Shown here piece after piece: positions 8,259-18,441 of a DNA stretch of 64,000 nucleotides. The stretch is taken from NCBI GenBank assembly GCA_041691815.1, contig JBEPTZ010000008.1:1-64000 (forward strand). Direction: 5' to 3'. Origin of the DNA: 70-18 sp041691815 (GTDB taxonomy: Bacteria > Pseudomonadota > Alphaproteobacteria > Acetobacterales > Acetobacteraceae). Every line of letters starts with the position of its first letter. Position 1 is the stretch's first letter. Made by a program: the position numbers and the translations under genes. The notes under the pieces were generated by a model. It saw nothing but the letters and a program-made list of their open reading frames with translations. It was not told the origin of the DNA and searched no databases.

Positions 8259-9839
8259 ATGCCGATGCTGCGATTGACTGAACTGCGCCTGCCGCTTGAC
8301 CACGACGCCGCCGCGCTGCGCTTGGCGGTGCTCACCCGGCTTGGGCTGGCCGAGCACGAGTTGCATTTCTGCACCGTCGCCCGTCGCGCCTGGGACGCGC
8401 GGCGGCGCTCGGCGATCATGCTGACCTACAGCGTCGACATCGAGGTGGCCGACGAGGCCGCCCTGCTCGCCCACCACGCCGATAACCGCCATCTCGGCCC
8501 CACGCCGGACACCAGCTATCGCCCGATCGGCCACGCACCCGCCGGCTTCAGCCGCCGCCCGGTGGTGGTCGGCACCGGCCCGTGCGGGCTGTTCGCCGCC
8601 CTGATCCTGGCGCAGATGGGGTTCCGCCCGATCATCCTGGAACGCGGCCAGGTGGTGCGCCAACGCACCAAGGACACCTGGGGCCTGTGGCGGCGCGGCG
8701 TGCTGAACCCGGAATCGAACGTCCAGTTCGGCGAGGGCGGTGCCGGCACTTTCTCCGACGGCAAGCTCTACAGCCAGATCTCCGACGCCCGCCACTACGG
8801 CCGCAAGGTGCTGACCGAGTTCGTCAAAGCCGGCGCGCCGGAGGAAATCCTCACCCTCGCCCACCCGCATATCGGCACCTTCCGCCTGGTCTCGATGGTC
8901 GAGCATATCCGCGCCAGCATCGAGGCGCTGGGCGGCGAATACCGCTTCGGCTGCAAACTCACCGACCTCGATCTCGACGCCTGCCGCCAGTTGCGCGGCG
9001 TGCTGCTGGAAACCGGCGAACACATCGCCACCGACCACGCGGTGCTCGCCCTCGGCCACTCGGCGCGCGACAGCTTCGCCATGCTGCACGCGCGCGGCGT
9101 ATTCCTGGAACCCAAGCCGTTCTCCATCGGCGTGCGCATCGAGCATCCGCAATCGCTGATCGACCGCGCCCGCTTCGGCGCCTTCGCCGGCAACCCGATC
9201 CTGGGGGCGGCCGACTACAAGCTGGTGCATCACGCCGAAAATGGTCGCAGCGTCTACAGCTTCTGCATGTGCCCCGGCGGCACCGTGGTCGCCGCCGCCT
9301 CGGAGCCCGGCGGCGTGGTCACCAACGGCATGAGCCAGTATTCCCGCGCCGAGCGCAACGCCAACGCCGGCCTGGTGGTCGGCATCACCCCCGCCGACTA
9401 TCCCGGCGGCCCGCTGGCCGGCATCGAATACCAGCGCCGCTGGGAACAGGCCGCCTTCACCGCCGGCGGCGGCACCTACGCCGCACCGGCGCAACTGGTC
9501 GGCGATTTCCTCGCCGGCCGCCCCTCCGCCGCACTCGCCTCGGTGCACCCCTCGTACAAGCCCGGCGTCGCGATGACCGACCTCGCCCGCTGCCTGCCGG
9601 ATTTCGTGACCGCCGCTTTGCGCGAGGCGCTGCCCGCCTTCGCCCGCAGCATCCCCGGTTTCGACATGGCCGACGCGCTGCTGACCGGGGTGGAAACCCG
9701 CACCTCCTCGCCGTTGCGCATCACCCGCGACGCAGCCTGCCAGAGCCGCAACACGCCCGGCCTGTTCCCGGCCGGCGAGGGTGCGGGCTATGCCGGCGGC
9801 ATCCTCTCCGCCGGGGTGGATGGCATACGGGTGGCCTAA
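8259..9839 (+). CDS. COG2509-type FAD-dependent dehydrogenase
   Basis: A 526-aa flavoprotein of the widespread uncharacterised COG2509 group. The N-terminal about 95 residues form the small alpha/beta domain typical of this group, with basic residues and a MLTYSVDIEV strand. The dinucleotide-binding Rossmann motif VVVGTGPCGLFAA follows near residue 102, then GEGGAGTFSDGKLYS near 158, which distinguishes this family. The C-terminal FAD motif FPAGEGAGYAGGILSAGVDG ends the protein. Two starts (8259 or 8265) are equally good. No partner gene suggests a substrate. Confidence 0.88.
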   Translation: MPMLRLTELRLPLDHDAAALRLAVLTRLGLAEHELHFCTVARRAWDARRRSAIMLTYSVDIEVADEAALLAHHADNRHLGPTPDTSYRPIGHAPAGFSRRPVVVGTGPCGLFAALILAQMGFRPIILERGQVVRQRTKDTWGLWRRGVLNPESNVQFGEGGAGTFSDGKLYSQISDARHYGRKVLTEFVKAGAPEEILTLAHPHIGTFRLVSMVEHIRASIEALGGEYRFGCKLTDLDLDACRQLRGVLLETGEHIATDHAVLALGHSARDSFAMLHARGVFLEPKPFSIGVRIEHPQSLIDRARFGAFAGNPILGAADYKLVHHAENGRSVYSFCMCPGGTVVAAASEPGGVVTNGMSQYSRAERNANAGLVVGITPADYPGGPLAGIEYQRRWEQAAFTAGGGTYAAPAQLVGDFLAGRPSAALASVHPSYKPGVAMTDLARCLPDFVTAALREALPAFARSIPGFDMADALLTGVETRTSSPLRITRDAACQSRNTPGLFPAGEGAGYAGGILSAGVDGIRVA

Positions 9840-9899
9840 GCGGTGGCGCGCAGCCTGCTGGCCGAAGCGCCGCCGCCCGCCCCGCTACTTCCCGCCCCC

Positions 9900-11417
9900 T
9901 TACTTCCCACCGGGGATCATCGCTGACATGTCGTTATCATTGACGAACAGCTTGTTGCCGGCGTAGCGGATCTTCCACACCGTGATCTTGCCTTCCTGCT
10001 TGCCGAGGCCCTTCAGGAAGACCAGCCCCGGCGCCGCCTGCTTCAGTTCCGGCGTCGCATTGGCCTTCTGGATCAGTTCATCAAGCCCGGTGGCGTGAAA
10101 TTCCCCGGCGCCGGAGTAATCGGCGACCGACTTCACCGTCACCGCGCCGCCGCCGGACAGTGTGGCCGGGCCGAGATCGACCGCGATGTCCTTCACCCCC
10201 AGCACCAGCGGCCCCTTGGCCAGCAGCGCGGCGGCAACCTGCATGGAGTCATCAGCCGCGTTCGGATCATCGATCAACCGCATCACCAGCGCCACCAGTT
10301 CCGGCTTGGAGACACCGCCGACATGCGGCGTCAGCTTCAGCTGGTGCGGCAGGTAGTCGCGATACACGCCGGGCGGGATCAACGGCGAGTCCAGCCCCTG
10401 CAGCGCGATCCGCCAGGCGATATCGGCGTGGCCATTGGGGGCTGCCATGTCGAAGCCGATCGACAGCTTGTGCAGGCTGCCGGTCTGCCCGCCGACATCG
10501 ACGCTGACATTCTCATACGAGGTGTCGGTGGTCAGGCTGCCCATCAGCCCGGCCAGCGCCGTCACCAGCGCCTTCACCGTGGGCTTGTCGGCGTCGGGAA
10601 TCCCGTCCGGTTTCGGCGCGCCGGCGGCCTTCATCGCCTGCGCCGAGACACCCAGTTGCACCGCGGTGTGGATGATCGCGCCGATATCGGCCATCCTCAC
10701 GCCCTTGGCGGTCATGCTGGCCCGCATGCTGCCGATATCGATCGCCAGCTTCTGCCCGTCCGGCAGCACCGTCGCGGCCTTGTAGCCGTTGAGATCGGAC
10801 TGCCCGATCATGGTCAGCAGCCCATCGGCGGTCGGCTGCCAGGCGATATGGCTGGTCAGCCCGTCCACCCGGGTGGTCTGCGGCCCCTCCTTGCCCTGCA
10901 CCACAACGGTATAGCCCTGGATTTTGGTATCCAGCGTCGAGGTGGTGGCCAGCGAGGTATCCAGCACGCCATGGGTATCCTGGTCGCCGATCTTCAGCGT
11001 CATCCCCGACAGCCCCTCCTTGGAGGCGTCCTGGAGCGACTTGTCGACGCTGAAGGTCCACGGCGACGGCAGCCGGAATTCCTCGATCGACCAGCGATGG
11101 TCGTCGAGCTGTTTCACCCGCAGCGTTATCTTGCCGTCGCCGACATTGATGGCGCCGTCGGCCATCTTGCCGCCGAACGGCACCGCCAGCTGGTAGCTGT
11201 CGGTCTCGGCGATCACCTGCAGCGGCAGCGCTGCCACATCAACCAGCGGCCCGATCTGCCCGGTGAGCCAGGCGCGGATATTGCCCTCCACCACCTTGGC
11301 CTGCTCCGCCGAAACCGGCGCGGTCTGTGCCCGGGCGGCCGGGGTGATGGCGGTGGCGGCAAGCAGCACGGTCGCGAATGCCGGAATGGCCGGGCGCAGC
11401 CAGGTGCGGAATGTCAT
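9900..11417 (-). CDS. Exported protein of unknown function
   Basis: A 505-aa protein with a signal peptide (MTFRTWLRPA, hydrophobic core, cleavage near ARAQT). The mature part is beta-rich with repeated amphipathic strands (for example VDVGGQTGSLHKLSIGFD and ITVWKIRYAGNKLFVND) and no cysteine. The layout reminds me of the DUF2125/DUF945 groups of periplasmic proteins, but the resemblance is weak and I do not assign it. It ends 60 bases from the COG2509 gene, to which it is convergent. Confidence 0.8.
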   Translation of the reverse strand: MTFRTWLRPAIPAFATVLLAATAITPAARAQTAPVSAEQAKVVEGNIRAWLTGQIGPLVDVAALPLQVIAETDSYQLAVPFGGKMADGAINVGDGKITLRVKQLDDHRWSIEEFRLPSPWTFSVDKSLQDASKEGLSGMTLKIGDQDTHGVLDTSLATTSTLDTKIQGYTVVVQGKEGPQTTRVDGLTSHIAWQPTADGLLTMIGQSDLNGYKAATVLPDGQKLAIDIGSMRASMTAKGVRMADIGAIIHTAVQLGVSAQAMKAAGAPKPDGIPDADKPTVKALVTALAGLMGSLTTDTSYENVSVDVGGQTGSLHKLSIGFDMAAPNGHADIAWRIALQGLDSPLIPPGVYRDYLPHQLKLTPHVGGVSKPELVALVMRLIDDPNAADDSMQVAAALLAKGPLVLGVKDIAVDLGPATLSGGGAVTVKSVADYSGAGEFHATGLDELIQKANATPELKQAAPGLVFLKGLGKQEGKITVWKIRYAGNKLFVNDNDMSAMIPGGK

Positions 11418-11535
11418 AATGGTTCCCTCGGGTTCGATACGCAGCCGCCACCATAGCGGCCCGCATCGCTTCCGGCACCACGAATTTCGTCTGGCGCCGA
11501 AAACACCCGCGTGATCGCCCGCGCGTCACCAGGAG

Positions 11536-12168
11536 CTAGACGGCGGGGGCGACCATCACGGGCCAGCGCGGCGCCGGGAGGCGTTCGCCAAACTCAGACC
11601 GCACCGCCCCCGCGCCGTGGCGGCTGGTCGGGTCGAACTTGCAGATTGCATCCAGACGGGTGTCGACCCCGATCTTGCGGAAGATATGGGCAAGATGGGT
11701 CTTCACGGTCGACACCGACAAATTCATCCGGCGGGCGATCAGCTTGTTCGGCAGCCCCTGTGACAGCAACAGCATGACGCTGTTCTCACGCGCGGTCAGC
11801 GCCATATGCGCGTTGCGGCCCGGTGTGAGCGCGGCGTCGGTCGCCAGGGCGACGGGCAACGGCGAACTGGCCGCACCGGCCCCGAACAGCGATACCAGCG
11901 ATAGCAGGTCCGCGGTGCTGCGAATCACCACCACCGTGGCGCCCGGCAGACGCATCTGGATATGCCGCAGTACCTGGACCGAGTCGCCGGTAAGCATCTG
12001 ACGGCAGGCGCAAATCAAGACGAACTCTTCGCGTGCCGCGGATGCGATAGCGTTTTCCACGGTTTCGAAAATAGTAACTTCGACCTGCGGAAATCGTCCG
12101 CCCAATTCATCAAGACAATCGTGGTCGATGCGCGACTCATGTTCTAGAAGGATGATCTTCATTTTCAT
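11536..12168 (-). CDS. LuxR-type response regulator with degenerate receiver
   Basis: A 210-aa regulator. Residues 1-115 resemble a receiver domain, but the acidic pocket is poorly kept: the start is MKIILLEHESRIDHDC and the phosphorylation-site strand reads FVLICACRQML without the usual Asp. The C-terminal LuxR helix-turn-helix is intact: LTARENSVMLLLSQGLPNKLIA, then LSVSTVKTHLAHIFRKIGV (roughly residues 125-170). It may therefore act without phosphorylation or answer another signal. A low-GC gap of about 145 bases precedes it and probably carries its promoter. No histidine kinase is adjacent. Confidence 0.85.
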   Translation of the reverse strand: MKMKIILLEHESRIDHDCLDELGGRFPQVEVTIFETVENAIASAAREEFVLICACRQMLTGDSVQVLRHIQMRLPGATVVVIRSTADLLSLVSLFGAGAASSPLPVALATDAALTPGRNAHMALTARENSVMLLLSQGLPNKLIARRMNLSVSTVKTHLAHIFRKIGVDTRLDAICKFDPTSRHGAGAVRSEFGERLPAPRWPVMVAPAV

Positions 12169-12314
12169 ACCCTATTCAGAGCGTCTCCACGCGATATGGG
12201 CACAATTGTTTATAAAAGTAGAGCAACCATTCGTTTTGTTTGGTTCACGTTCTCGGGACCACCCGCCAGCCGGCCGTCCACATCTGCCCAATCACCTTGA
12301 TAACAATCGTCATT

Positions 12315-15300
12315 CTAATAATCGAACTGGTAGGTGATCCCCACGTCGTTGCCGCTGCTGCCGGAGGCGCCGGTGGCATCGCCCGCCCCGCCGGCGCCCA
12401 GCCCGGCCTGCAATTTCAGCCCGCGCCCCAGGTTGATCTCCACCGTCGCCTGCGTCCCGCTGCCGGTGGCGTTCTGCTTCGCCCCCAGATACACGCCCGG
12501 CGCGATGGTCCGCCCGGCCTCCACCGTCGCGCCGCCCGATTGCCCGTTGGCCCCGCCGCTCACCGACAGCCGGTCCAGCCCCAACCCGGCGCGCACGCTG
12601 TCCAGCGGATTGAACCCGCTGCCGCCGGCCATCTGCGCCAGTGCCGCGGCGATCTGCGCCAGTTCCACCGGCCCCAGGCTCACCGCGCTCTTGTTGAACA
12701 GCAGCCGCGCCAGAATCTCGTCCTGCGGCAGTTCCGGCGCGCTGGACAGCGTGATCTTCGGCTTGCTGGCATAGCCGGTCACCGCCAGGGTCACCGTCAC
12801 GTCGCTGCTGGCGGTGGTGGCGGTGAAATCCAGCGTCGGGTCGATCGGCAACCCGCCATCGAAGCGCAGCGTGCCGGTGTCGAACTGCAGCCGTTTGCCG
12901 GCCAGCGTGAAGCTGCCGCGCCGCAGCGTGAACCGCCCCTGCGGCCGCGGCTCGGCCGCCGTCCCCAGCACAAGCAGATTGCCGTGCAACTCCACATCCA
13001 GCCCGCGCCCGCGCACGAAAATCCCCGCCGGCGCCGCCACCCGCACATTCAGCCCGATCTCCGGCCCGGCCACCGCCACCTGGGTGCGCGGTTTGTCGCC
13101 GGCCTTGCGCACATCCAGCGTCGCCACCCCGGCCGGCAGCGAATCCGGCACCCTGATATCGGTCCGCCCAATCGTCACCGTCCCGGCCGCCCGCATCGCC
13201 CCGGCCAGCGCCCCCCTCAGCGACAGATCGGCGCTGATCGTGCCGCGGATCAGTTCGGACGCCAGCAACTGCGCGTCCTTGGCGGAGAGTTTCAAATCCA
13301 ACGGCATCGGTGCCGCCAGCGACAGCGTGCCGCTCGCCCCGATGGTGCCCGCCCCGGCCTTGGCCGACAGCCGCACCAGCCGGATCGCCGCGCCATCGCC
13401 GCTCACCTCGGCCGAGATGTCCCGCAGCCGCACGCCGAGCGGAATATCCTGTATCTCGCCATCGCTCAGCGTCGCCGTGCCGCCGAACTTCGGCGCCGCC
13501 ATGCTGCCGCTGATCCGCGCATCCAGCGCCAGTTTGCCGCGCACCTGCCGCCCATCGGCCGCCAGCACCGCGTTCAGTGCCGCCAGATCGATCCGCCCCT
13601 GCGCCCGCAAATCGACCGCCCCGGCCCCCAGCGGCGCCGTCCCGGTCAGCGAAATCCGGTCACTCCCCGACGCCACCTTCACATCCAGCTTCGCCGCCCC
13701 GCCCGCCAGCGTCGCATCGGCGGTAACATCCGCCGGCTTCAGCGTCCGCCCCGGCCCCTCGGTGGCGCGCAGCCCGGTGGCCCGCACCCGAATGGTGCCG
13801 TTCGGCCGCGCCGCCGCCCCGGTCAATTTCGCATCGGCGGAAACCGTCCCGGCCAGCTTCACCGTCGGCGCCGCCAGTTGCGCCAGACTGGCCGGCAGGT
13901 CGCGCAACGCCACCGTCACGTCCAGCGCCGGCGCCACCCGCCCCTTCACCTCCAGCGACGCCGCCCCCAGCCGCAACGCCAGCCCGTCCAGCGTCACCCC
14001 ACCGGCAAACCCCACCCGTAGCGTGCGCGCCAGCGCCAGATGCTGATCCCGCCAATCCGCCGTCAGGCTGGACAAATCCAGATGCTGCCCCCCGGCATCC
14101 AGCACCGCCGCCGCCCGCGCCGCCAACGGCGCCCCAGCCACCCCGGACAGATCGGCCGACAGCTTCAGCCCCAGCGCATCCGGCGGCCCCTTCGCCTCCA
14201 GCTTCGCCGACCCGCCGATCCCCTCCGCCCGCAGTCCGTCGAGGCTCAGCGTCGCATCGGTCACCCGCTTGCCGAGCGGATCACTGACTGTCGCCACCAG
14301 CCCCACCTTGGTCACCCCACTGCCCGCCGCCGCCAGGCTGGCGCCATCCAGCTTCAGATGCACCGCATCGGCATCCAGCACCGCCTCTGCCGACAGGCTG
14401 CCGGCCAGCTTGCCGCCCATCAACCGGTCAAGATCGGAAAGCTTGCCCATCGCCACCGCCACCCGCCCCTGCGGCAGGCTCGCCCCCGGCGCCAGCGTCA
14501 GCGCCCCCTCGACATGCCCGCTCTTCCACTCCGCCTTGCCGATATCCAGATGCAGCACCCCCGCCGCATCCCGCGCCGCCGTCGCCAGCAAGGTCAGCGG
14601 CGACCCATCCAGCGCGCCATCCGCCTCGATCTTGCCGCTCGGCTTGCCCGGCAGCCCGCTCGCCGTCAGCGTCGCGTGCACCGGGCTGGATTTCTGTCCC
14701 GCCACCGCCAGATCGCCATCCAGCTTCGCCGTCGCCGCCAGATCATCGGTCGGGCCGGAAACCCGCCCTGTCACCTGCCCCTGGGCGTTCAGCGCCCCGC
14801 TCACCTGCGGCGTCAGCACCGCCACATCCGGCAGTCCGACCGTCCAATCCAGCGCGACCTTGCCGTCAGTCATTCCGCCCTTGGCCGTCACCTGCAGCTT
14901 CGCCCCGTCCAGCGTCAGCTTCGACAGCACGAAATCCACCCCCTTGCGGCTCGCCTGCAGCACCAGCCGGCCATCGGCGCCGATCAGCCCCGGCACCGGC
15001 GCCACCCCCCCGGTCACCCCCAGTCTCGCCGTCGCCTCCACCGCCATCTCCGGCGCCTGCACCAGCTTCGCCTGCACCGCCACGTTGCCTTGCAAATCCT
15101 GCCCGCCCAGCGCCGCAAATGGCGCCACCTCTGGCACCTCCAGCGCAATCTCCGACGTTCCCGCCGGCACCAGGGTGCCATGCGCATGCAGCAGCGGATG
15201 ATCCAGCGTGAACCCGATCTGGTTGGCCTCCATCGTGGTATCCGCCCGCAACCGCAGCGGCGCCGCAGCGAACAACCCGCCGACTCCCGGCGCCTGCAAC

Positions 15301-16316
15301 CCCGCCGCTGACGCATCCACCGTCAGTCTGCCACCCTTCGTCGCCACATCGGCCGCCAGCGCGCTGAGCCCCACCCCGAACGCCGCCAGCTTGCCAATCC
15401 GCAGCCGCGCCGTCGCCACCGGCGCCGCCAGCGTGCCCTGCAGATGCCCGGCAATATCGATCGACCCCCACGCCAGATCCGCCCGCGGCCGCATCGCCGG
15501 CGCCGTCGCCGACACCTCCAGATCCGCCGCCCGCCCCACCAGATCGAGCGTCCCCTTCGCCGCCACCTTCATCGGCCCGGCCGAGAACCCGGCATCCAGC
15601 ACCGCCTTGGTCCAAGGGCCATCCAGCTTCGCATCCAGCGCCAACGTATCCCCCGGCGGCACCAGATCAGGCAGCCCGGCCAGCCCCGTCGCCAGCCCCT
15701 GCGCCGGCTCGCTCGCCACCACATCCAGCTTCAACCCCGCCGCATCGGCCCGCCCACTCACCTTGTAGCTGCCCGGCGCATCCAGCCGCGCGATGTTGAG
15801 CGCCCCCTCGCCCTGCTTCAGGCTCTTCGCCAGCCGCACCCGCCCATCCACCGACAGCACCGCCGCATGCCCGGCCACCGCCGCGCCCAGTTCCAGCCGT
15901 GCCACGCGAAGCATCTCGATATCGACGCTCACCGGCAGCCCGGAACCCCCCGACGACTGCTTCGCCGGTTCCACCACCGGCAACCGAGCCACCGCCACCC
16001 TTCCGGCGGTCAGCCGCTCCACCTCCGCCGCCCGCTGCAGCAGCCGCAGCGGCGCCCAGTCCAGCACCACATCATCGACCTCCAGCCACACCCCCTCGGC
16101 ATCGGCCACCCTCACCGCCGCCACCCGCAACGCATCCGGAAACCGCCCCGACAGCCCAACAACCCGCACCTGCCCGCCCGTCAGCCCACCAACCATCCCC
16201 GCCGCCCACCGCTGGCCAACGCCGGTGTTCAACACAATGAACGGCGAGGCGATCACCAGCACCACAAGCAGCAACACGCCGAGCAGAAGACGGCGCCAGG
16301 AAAACCAACCAGTCAT
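12315..16316 (-). CDS. tamB: TamB inner-membrane translocation and assembly protein
   Basis: A 1333-aa AsmA-like/TamB protein. An N-terminal signal anchor (WRRLLLGVLLLVVLVIASPF) is followed by more than a thousand residues of repetitive beta-strand sequence, as expected for the periplasmic groove that bridges inner and outer membrane. The C-terminal DUF490 region ends in the aromatic YQFDY. With TamA it forms the TAM complex assembling outer-membrane proteins, or moving phospholipid in newer models. Length matches the family. The start at MTGWFSWRR fits the anchor; the frame stays open further upstream through the hairpin element. It lies downstream of tamA on the same strand. Confidence 0.94.
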   Translation of the reverse strand: MTGWFSWRRLLLGVLLLVVLVIASPFIVLNTGVGQRWAAGMVGGLTGGQVRVVGLSGRFPDALRVAAVRVADAEGVWLEVDDVVLDWAPLRLLQRAAEVERLTAGRVAVARLPVVEPAKQSSGGSGLPVSVDIEMLRVARLELGAAVAGHAAVLSVDGRVRLAKSLKQGEGALNIARLDAPGSYKVSGRADAAGLKLDVVASEPAQGLATGLAGLPDLVPPGDTLALDAKLDGPWTKAVLDAGFSAGPMKVAAKGTLDLVGRAADLEVSATAPAMRPRADLAWGSIDIAGHLQGTLAAPVATARLRIGKLAAFGVGLSALAADVATKGGRLTVDASAAGLQAPGVGGLFAAAPLRLRADTTMEANQIGFTLDHPLLHAHGTLVPAGTSEIALEVPEVAPFAALGGQDLQGNVAVQAKLVQAPEMAVEATARLGVTGGVAPVPGLIGADGRLVLQASRKGVDFVLSKLTLDGAKLQVTAKGGMTDGKVALDWTVGLPDVAVLTPQVSGALNAQGQVTGRVSGPTDDLAATAKLDGDLAVAGQKSSPVHATLTASGLPGKPSGKIEADGALDGSPLTLLATAARDAAGVLHLDIGKAEWKSGHVEGALTLAPGASLPQGRVAVAMGKLSDLDRLMGGKLAGSLSAEAVLDADAVHLKLDGASLAAAGSGVTKVGLVATVSDPLGKRVTDATLSLDGLRAEGIGGSAKLEAKGPPDALGLKLSADLSGVAGAPLAARAAAVLDAGGQHLDLSSLTADWRDQHLALARTLRVGFAGGVTLDGLALRLGAASLEVKGRVAPALDVTVALRDLPASLAQLAAPTVKLAGTVSADAKLTGAAARPNGTIRVRATGLRATEGPGRTLKPADVTADATLAGGAAKLDVKVASGSDRISLTGTAPLGAGAVDLRAQGRIDLAALNAVLAADGRQVRGKLALDARISGSMAAPKFGGTATLSDGEIQDIPLGVRLRDISAEVSGDGAAIRLVRLSAKAGAGTIGASGTLSLAAPMPLDLKLSAKDAQLLASELIRGTISADLSLRGALAGAMRAAGTVTIGRTDIRVPDSLPAGVATLDVRKAGDKPRTQVAVAGPEIGLNVRVAAPAGIFVRGRGLDVELHGNLLVLGTAAEPRPQGRFTLRRGSFTLAGKRLQFDTGTLRFDGGLPIDPTLDFTATTASSDVTVTLAVTGYASKPKITLSSAPELPQDEILARLLFNKSAVSLGPVELAQIAAALAQMAGGSGFNPLDSVRAGLGLDRLSVSGGANGQSGGATVEAGRTIAPGVYLGAKQNATGSGTQATVEINLGRGLKLQAGLGAGGAGDATGASGSSGNDVGITYQFDY

Positions 16317-16320
16317 AGGA

Positions 16321-16465
16321 AGCAGTTCTTTTTTTGCAAAAAAAGAACCAAAAAAACCACTCGCCTTGCCGCAGCGCGGTGGTGGAGACTCCGGAGTTTC
16401 CACCGCTGCCCTGTTGCAAGGCGGAAAAAAGCGTCTTTTTGTTCACAAAAAGAAGGCCTTCCCTC
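16321..16465. repeat. AT-hairpin composite element (copy 3)
   Basis: It lies between tamA and tamB. One end is a perfect palindrome of GTTCTTTTTTTG against CAAAAAAAGAAC (16325-16348). The other is TCTTTTTGT against ACAAAAAGA (16434-16454). The core contains GCCTTGC, a strong hairpin of GCGGTGGTGGAGAC type against its complement, and TTGCAAGGCGG. Being inside a two-gene operon, it either permits read-through or separates the transcripts. Confidence 0.75.
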
Positions 16466-16473
16466 CGCGTTCC

Positions 16474-18324
16474 TCAAAATGCCTGCCCCAGCCCGATATA
16501 AACCTCGAACGCATCCGCCCGCCGTTCGCGTGTCAGCGGCACCGCCACGTCCACTCGCACCGGCCCGATGCTGGTGAAGTAGCGCACCCCCGCACCCGCC
16601 CCCACCTTCAGCGCGCCGCTGAACGGGATGCCGTCGCCGTTGGTCTGTCCGGCGTCGAGGAATGCCGCCGCTCCCCAACTGCCGCCGATCCGCTGGCGGA
16701 ATTCCACCGAGCCGACATCGATCGCGTTGCCGCCGATCGGCCGACCGGAGGCGAACCGCCCGGCCAGCGACTGGTAGCGAAAGCCGCGTATCGTGCCGCT
16801 GCCGCCGGCGTAGAACCTTTGGTCCGGCGGAATCCCGAACACTCCGGCCCCCTGCACCACGCCCACCAGCGCCCGCAGCGCCAACACCGAGCGGCCCTTG
16901 GTGCCGAAATCCAGATAGGTCGAGCCCGCCGCCTGGCCGATCAGGAAGGTGCTGCTGGAGCCGTTGGCCAGGCTGAAGGTCGGCGTCAGCGACACGCTGG
17001 CGCGGCTGCCGGTGGTTGGGTCCAGCACGCTGGTGGTGCTGTCGTAGACCAGCTTCAGCGGCACCTGCGCCAGCCGATAGGTGTTGCGGGTGCCCTCCTG
17101 GGTCACCTCCTCGACGATCGCGCTCAGCCCGACGCTGGCGGTCAGATGCGGGTTGAGCCGGCGCGCCAGCACCGCGCCGCCCAGCACGCCGGTGCGGTCA
17201 TAGGCATCCAGGTATTCGCGGATCGCGCCGATATTGAAGGTCAGCGACTGGTCGCGGCGATGCCAGTCCGGCAGCACCAGCGTGGTGCCGAGATTATAGC
17301 CCGGCTGCCGGTTGGCGGTGCCGCCAAGCTGGGTCACCGCGCCGCTGATGGTCAGCTTCTCGGCATTGCCGAACAGGTTACGATGGGTCCAGCCGGCGTT
17401 CAGGCTGCCGCCCTCGTCGGTGGAGAAGCTGGCGCCCAGGTTCACCGTGCGCAGCTTGCGCTCCTTCACCACCACCGCCACCGGCAGCCGCCCGCTGGCA
17501 TCCAGCTCGGTCGCCGGTTCCACCCGGATGGTGGTGAACAGCCCGGTCGCCGCCAGGTCGCCGCGTGCCTTCGCAATCGCCTCCGGGCTGTAGCGCTCGC
17601 CGTCATGCAGGTTCATTCGCCGCCGCAGATAACTCTCATGCAGCCGGGTCAGGCCGGAGATGCTGATCGGCCCGAGATCGACCATCGGCCCGGCATGCAC
17701 GGTGAAACTGACGTCGAGCACCCTGGCCGCCGGGTCCAGCGTGGCGATCGGCGAATCCACCTTGGCCAGCGCGTGCCCGCTGTCGCGCAGCGCGCCCAGC
17801 ACCCGCGCCCCGGCCGCCAGCACGTCGCTGGCCACCGCCGGCGCCCCCGGCTCCAGCCCCAGCGCCTCAGCCACCCCCGGCGGTGCATCACCGGTCAGCG
17901 CGATATGCCGCAGATGGAACAGCGGGCCGGGCGCCACCGCGACCTTCACCGCCACCGTGTCGGTGCTATCGTCGAGCGTGTTCAACAGCGCGGGATCGTC
18001 AAGCAGCCGGCCGCCGATGCGGACATCCACGGTGGCCGCGTAATAGCCGAGTCCGTGCAGCACTTTTTCCAGCCGCTCGACATCGCCGCGCGCCCGCGCC
18101 ACCAGCGGAAACGGCCCGACCGGCGCCGACTCCCGCAGCGACACCAGCGACGAGGCGCTGGTCAGCGCCTTGTTCAGCGCGTCGTTGTCGGTGGGCGCAA
18201 TGACGACGGTATAGGGTTGGGGATTGGCGGCCCGGCTCGATTGCAGGGCGGTCAGGAGGGCGCATGCGGTGCCGATCGCCAGGCCGACGCGCCGCAACCG
18301 TGCCATATTTCGGGGCGGATGCAT
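16474..18324 (-). CDS. tamA: TamA outer-membrane Omp85-family assembly factor
   Basis: A 616-aa protein with a signal peptide (cleavage near SSRAANP), three POTRA-like domains (about residues 35-265) and a C-terminal 16-strand Omp85 barrel. The barrel lid-loop motif is visible as GGSGTIRGFRY near residues 512-522. The chain ends in a phenylalanine (GLGQAF), the usual outer-membrane C-terminal signal. It acts with TamB at the outer membrane. tamB follows on the same strand after 157 bases taken up by a hairpin element. Confidence 0.94.
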   Translation of the reverse strand: MHPPRNMARLRRVGLAIGTACALLTALQSSRAANPQPYTVVIAPTDNDALNKALTSASSLVSLRESAPVGPFPLVARARGDVERLEKVLHGLGYYAATVDVRIGGRLLDDPALLNTLDDSTDTVAVKVAVAPGPLFHLRHIALTGDAPPGVAEALGLEPGAPAVASDVLAAGARVLGALRDSGHALAKVDSPIATLDPAARVLDVSFTVHAGPMVDLGPISISGLTRLHESYLRRRMNLHDGERYSPEAIAKARGDLAATGLFTTIRVEPATELDASGRLPVAVVVKERKLRTVNLGASFSTDEGGSLNAGWTHRNLFGNAEKLTISGAVTQLGGTANRQPGYNLGTTLVLPDWHRRDQSLTFNIGAIREYLDAYDRTGVLGGAVLARRLNPHLTASVGLSAIVEEVTQEGTRNTYRLAQVPLKLVYDSTTSVLDPTTGSRASVSLTPTFSLANGSSSTFLIGQAAGSTYLDFGTKGRSVLALRALVGVVQGAGVFGIPPDQRFYAGGSGTIRGFRYQSLAGRFASGRPIGGNAIDVGSVEFRQRIGGSWGAAAFLDAGQTNGDGIPFSGALKVGAGAGVRYFTSIGPVRVDVAVPLTRERRADAFEVYIGLGQAF

Positions 18325-18441
18325 GCGGTCCTGTAGATAGCGGCGGCGGCCGGATGTTCCAAGGGCGGCGGCCGTTCACCGTTGCGGCATTGCCCGCCGG
18401 CCATTGCCCGCCACAGCGCCGCGCGCTATGCGCGAGTCTGC

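Noticed and set aside
12240..16577. Long plus-strand open frames across tamB
   Set aside because: They are Arg/Pro/His-rich low-complexity translations opposite a clear TamB sequence, typical of GC-rich antisense frames.
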